Below are positions 5,359 to 7,564 of a stretch of 7,564 bases of DNA, one piece after another. The notes beneath the pieces are model-generated. The model was not told the DNA's origin. It was given only the letters and a program-made list of their open reading frames with translations, and ran no database searches. The stretch's first letter is position 1. Each line of letters opens with the position of its first letter. The translations under genes were made by a program, and so were the position numbers. The stretch is from Burkholderiaceae bacterium (lineage in GTDB: Bacteria > Pseudomonadota > Gammaproteobacteria > Burkholderiales > Burkholderiaceae). The stretch is taken from the NCBI GenBank assembly GCA_022701965.1, contig JAKONL010000028.1, forward strand, positions 1 through 7,564. Reading direction: 5' to 3'.

Positions 5359-6801
5359 ATGACCTCTTCCAAGGAACAGTTCTTCCAGACCCTGTGGTCG
5401 CGCATGACCCAGCAGGGCGACTTCCCGACGCTGCAGTTCTCCATCGACAACCTGGTCTCGACGCTGGGTTCGGAGGCCAACGTCAATGCGCTGGCCTCCG
5501 GCGTCCTGGCGGATTTCGCGCTGTCGCAGCGCGTGCTGCGCCTGGCCAATTCCGCGATGTACGCCTCCTTCGGCGGCGACGTGACCACCGTCTCCCGCGC
5601 GATCATGGTGCTGGGCGTCGACACGGTGAGCCACCTGGCCCTGGGCCTGCAGTTGCTGGACAACTTCCGCGGCGCGGCCGCCACCCGCCCCCAGGCTTCC
5701 GATGCGCTCAAGCGCGCCATCCTGGCCGGCGAATTCGCCCGCATGCTGAGCAGTTCGCAGGGCATCCATCAGGGCGAGGAGGCCGTGGTGTGCACCCTGA
5801 TGCACCACCTCAGCCAGCTGCTGGTGGTGTTCTATTTCCCCGACCAGTGGGAAACCGTCCAGACCCGGGCCGACGGCGGGGAGGCGCTGACGGTGGCCTG
5901 CGAGGCGGTGCTGGGCGTGTCGCTGGAGGAGATCGCGAGCGCCGCCGCGAAGAAATGGCGCCTGCCCGAGCTCATCGTCGAGACGATGTCCGAGAAGTCG
6001 CTCGATCCCGAGAAGATCGCTTCTTCCCACACCAGCTGGCTCGGTGCGATGGCCGAAGTCTCGTCGCAGGCCGCGGCCGTCATGGCCGCCGGCGGCGGCC
6101 GCAGCGAAGTGCGCACGCTGCTGCTGGCGCATGCGCAGGCACTGGGGCTCGACGAACATGTCGTCGATGCCGCAGCCATCCGGGCCGAGGGCCTGAAGGA
6201 CGACCTGGGCGGGATGGCGTCGAGCGTCTACCCGGCGCGCAACGAGGCGCCCGGCAAGCCGGCGAATCTCCTCGCCCGCCTGAAGTCGGCATTGACCGCG
6301 ACGCGCGGATTCGCACCCTCGCTGTCGGTGTCGGATCTGGTGCCGCTGGTGGTCGAGACGACCATGCAGGCGATGAATTTCACGAACTGCTTCGTGATGG
6401 TGCTGGATTCGCAGGCCAGGCGCTTCAGTGCACGGGTGGGTTTCGGGCCGGGCATCGCCGAGAAGCTTTCCGCGCTGGTGTTCGACGAGGCTTTCGTTCC
6501 CGACGTGTTCCACTTCGCCGCCAATGCCTGGAATCCCACCTGCGTCGTCGATACGTTTGCCAAGGAAACGGTCAATCGCATTCCCCGCTGGTACAGGGAA
6601 GCTTTCACCGACACCCGATCGCTCGTCATCGCACCGGTCTTCCACAACGGTCGTCCGGTCGCTCTGGTGTGCGGCGACTGGGGAACGACGGGTTGCGGCC
6701 CCGGCGCCCTGAGCGACGACGACCGGAGCGCGCTGAAGGCCCTGGTGGCGGAGATCGGCGTGGGCTTCCGCCGCAGCCAGGCCACTGCGGCGGCGGCCTG
6801 A
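5359..6801 (+). CDS. HDOD-domain signalling protein with GAF-like C-terminal domain
   Basis: This 480-residue soluble protein has an N-terminal HDOD domain (about 15-215) with the family signatures FPTL (22-25), RLANSAMY (61-68) and AIMVLGVDTVSHLAL (82-96). HDOD domains are non-catalytic relatives of HD phosphohydrolases. Here the site where HD enzymes have His-Asp reads MHHLSQLL (His149-His150), so no metal-dependent hydrolase activity is expected. A helical linker (about 217-300) leads to a C-terminal stretch (about 318-475) whose pattern, with MNFTNCFVMVLD, FSARVGFG and RSLVIAPVFHNGRPVALVCGDW, resembles a GAF small-molecule-sensing domain. The gene starts 10 bp after the GGDEF-EAL stop, without a clear ribosome binding site, which suggests translational coupling; a small palindrome CGGTT-GA-AACCG (5342-5353) spans the junction. 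It is likely an effector or partner of that enzyme; the HDOD call is firm, the GAF call moderate. Confidence 0.87.
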   Translation: MTSSKEQFFQTLWSRMTQQGDFPTLQFSIDNLVSTLGSEANVNALASGVLADFALSQRVLRLANSAMYASFGGDVTTVSRAIMVLGVDTVSHLALGLQLLDNFRGAAATRPQASDALKRAILAGEFARMLSSSQGIHQGEEAVVCTLMHHLSQLLVVFYFPDQWETVQTRADGGEALTVACEAVLGVSLEEIASAAAKKWRLPELIVETMSEKSLDPEKIASSHTSWLGAMAEVSSQAAAVMAAGGGRSEVRTLLLAHAQALGLDEHVVDAAAIRAEGLKDDLGGMASSVYPARNEAPGKPANLLARLKSALTATRGFAPSLSVSDLVPLVVETTMQAMNFTNCFVMVLDSQARRFSARVGFGPGIAEKLSALVFDEAFVPDVFHFAANAWNPTCVVDTFAKETVNRIPRWYREAFTDTRSLVIAPVFHNGRPVALVCGDWGTTGCGPGALSDDDRSALKALVAEIGVGFRRSQATAAAA

Positions 6802-6955
6802 TCCGGCGCTACTGCAGGCGTTCACCGAACTTTACGCACGCACACGGTGCGCTTACCTGCGCCGCGGACGGCCGATACACGGCGCTTCCACACTTCGATT
6901 CACCCGCTGCCCGAACGCATCGGGAACGGCTCCGGCAACGGGGCATCCCTCATCG
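6802..6955 (+). other. Intergenic region with two short hairpins; no clear promoter or terminator
   Basis: CGCAC-ACG-GTGCG (6839-6851) and CCCGA-ACGCA-TCGGG (6910-6924) are perfect 5-bp hairpins, but neither is followed by a T-run, so neither is a convincing intrinsic terminator. GAACTTT at 6827-6833 resembles the -35 half of a sigma-E-type promoter, but no matching -10 is visible at the right distance. The downstream gene may have its own promoter here; I cannot place it. Confidence 0.35.
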
Positions 6956-6963
6956 AAAGGAAG
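6956..6963 (+). promoter_or_regulatory. Ribosome binding site fixing the start of the LTXXQ protein
   Basis: AAAGGAAG contains AAGGA (6957-6961), 7 bases before ATG 6969, one of the best ribosome binding sites in the window. It matters because the same frame is open, without a stop, back into the HDOD gene (to 5394), so an automatic caller could choose a falsely long start. Confidence 0.75.
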
Positions 6964-6968
6964 CAACC

Positions 6969-7544
6969 ATGATCTCCTCACGCCAACGCATCCTCTGGGC
7001 CGGCCTTCTGGCTTCGGCCACCTTCGCCGCCGCAGCGCAGACACCCCCTCCGCCCGTCGCTGCATCGACCAATTCGCCGGCCGCGATCACTGCGGTCGAG
7101 CAGCACCGTGCGAGCAGGGCCGACCAGCCGCGCGACGGCAAGTCCTTCGAACGCATGCAGGAGCGTCGCGCGAAGCATCTGGCCGATCTCAAGTCCAAGC
7201 TGCGACTCGACGCGTCGCAGCAAGGCGCATGGTCGACCTTCACGACGGCCATCCAGCCACCTCCGAAGGGCGAGCGTCCGGACCGCGCCGCCATGCGTGC
7301 CGAATTCGAGAAGTTGACGACGCCGCAACGCCTGGACCGCATGCAGGCACGTCAGGCCGAGCGCACGGCCCTGGCCACACGGCGTGCCGACGCGACGCGA
7401 ACGTTCTACGCGTCGCTTCGTCCGGAGCAGCAGAAGACTTTCGATGCCGAGTCGATGCGTTTCGGTCCGCGAGACGGTCATGGCCCGCGTGGTGAGCATG
7501 GTGGTCCCCGTCGCGGTGATCAGGTGTCGATGCCGAAGGGTTGA
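6969..7544 (+). CDS. Spy/CpxP-like periplasmic LTXXQ-motif protein
   Basis: This 191-residue protein begins with a Sec signal peptide: MISSRQR, a hydrophobic core LWAGLLASATFAAA, and a likely cleavage after Ala23 (AAA|Q). A Pro-rich linker follows (TPPPPVAAS). The body is strongly charged and helical, with SKLRLDASQQGAWSTF (75-90), a literal LTTPQ at 116-120 and LRPEQQ at 150-155. These repeats are the LTXXQ signature of the Spy/CpxP family, ATP-independent periplasmic chaperones or envelope-stress sensors that form cradle-shaped helical dimers. There is no cysteine. The tail (about 160-191) is Gly/Arg/His-rich (DGHGPRGEHGGPRRG) and could bind metal, though this is speculation. The start is fixed by the ribosome binding site at 6956-6963 and the signal peptide. 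It is 167 bp from the HDOD gene and is probably its own transcription unit. In enterobacteria such genes answer to CpxR/BaeR; no such site was recognised here. Confidence 0.82.
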   Translation: MISSRQRILWAGLLASATFAAAAQTPPPPVAASTNSPAAITAVEQHRASRADQPRDGKSFERMQERRAKHLADLKSKLRLDASQQGAWSTFTTAIQPPPKGERPDRAAMRAEFEKLTTPQRLDRMQARQAERTALATRRADATRTFYASLRPEQQKTFDAESMRFGPRDGHGPRGEHGGPRRGDQVSMPKG

Positions 7545-7564
7545 AGTCGATGCGACCGCCGTGC

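Noticed and set aside
2811..5765. Very long open frame on the - strand (984 codons) across the thioredoxin, GGDEF-EAL and HDOD genes
   Set aside because: It is antisense to three genes with clear family motifs; its translation has no recognisable domain and is Arg/Ala/Gln/His-rich, as expected of a shadow frame in high-GC DNA.
6827..6856. Sigma-E-type promoter for the Spy-like gene (GAACTTT)
   Set aside because: Only the -35 half matches; no acceptable -10 is found 15-17 bp downstream.
5394..6968. Upstream in-frame extension of the Spy-like gene (716-codon open frame in total)
   Set aside because: The upstream part is a low-complexity Arg/Gly/Ala shadow of the HDOD gene; the ribosome binding site at 6956-6963 and the signal peptide after 6969 fix the true start.

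Overview
The window is about two-thirds G+C, densely coded, and every gene I can support lies on the + strand. Base composition, protein style (PotD/PotB/PotC-type importer, PAS-GGDEF-EAL followed by HDOD, LTXXQ protein) and a GC-rich palindromic intergenic element suggest a betaproteobacterium of the Burkholderiales, most likely Comamonadaceae (Variovorax-like). That placement is inference from recollection, not from a search.

Region 1 (1-3374) looks like one transport/metabolism operon. It holds the 3' end of a periplasmic polyamine-type substrate-binding protein, a hairpin-rich non-coding gap (294-447), two inner-membrane ABC permeases one base apart, an Asp/Glu/hydantoin-racemase-family enzyme, and a small thioredoxin with a WCGHC active site. 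No ATPase gene is in the window; it presumably lies upstream. The racemase next to the importer hints that the cargo is a nitrogenous compound such as an amino acid, hydantoin or ureide derivative, but nothing in the sequence fixes the substrate.

Region 2 (3375-3566) is a 192-base control region and the only A+T-rich spot in the window. It carries a good sigma-70-type promoter (TTGATT, 17 bp, CATAAT), a perfect 7+7 bp palindrome across the -35 element, and a leader of about 125 nt with a perfect 9-bp long-range inverted repeat.

Region 3 (3567-6801) is a two-gene signalling operon. A PAS-GGDEF-EAL protein in which both c-di-GMP synthesis and hydrolysis motifs appear intact is followed after 10 bp by an HDOD protein with a GAF-like C-terminal domain. 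Because EAL and HDOD occur fused in other bacteria, the pair plausibly forms one c-di-GMP-linked signalling unit.

Region 4 (6802-7564) holds a 167-base gap with small hairpins and no convincing promoter or terminator, then a secreted Spy/CpxP-like (LTXXQ) periplasmic protein with a strong ribosome binding site. The last 20 bases hold nothing I can identify. I see no tRNA, rRNA, CRISPR array, insertion sequence, attachment site, frameshift or pseudogene. The best candidates for something new are the GGDEF-EAL/HDOD-GAF pair and its control region; the rest is recognisable family-level biology.
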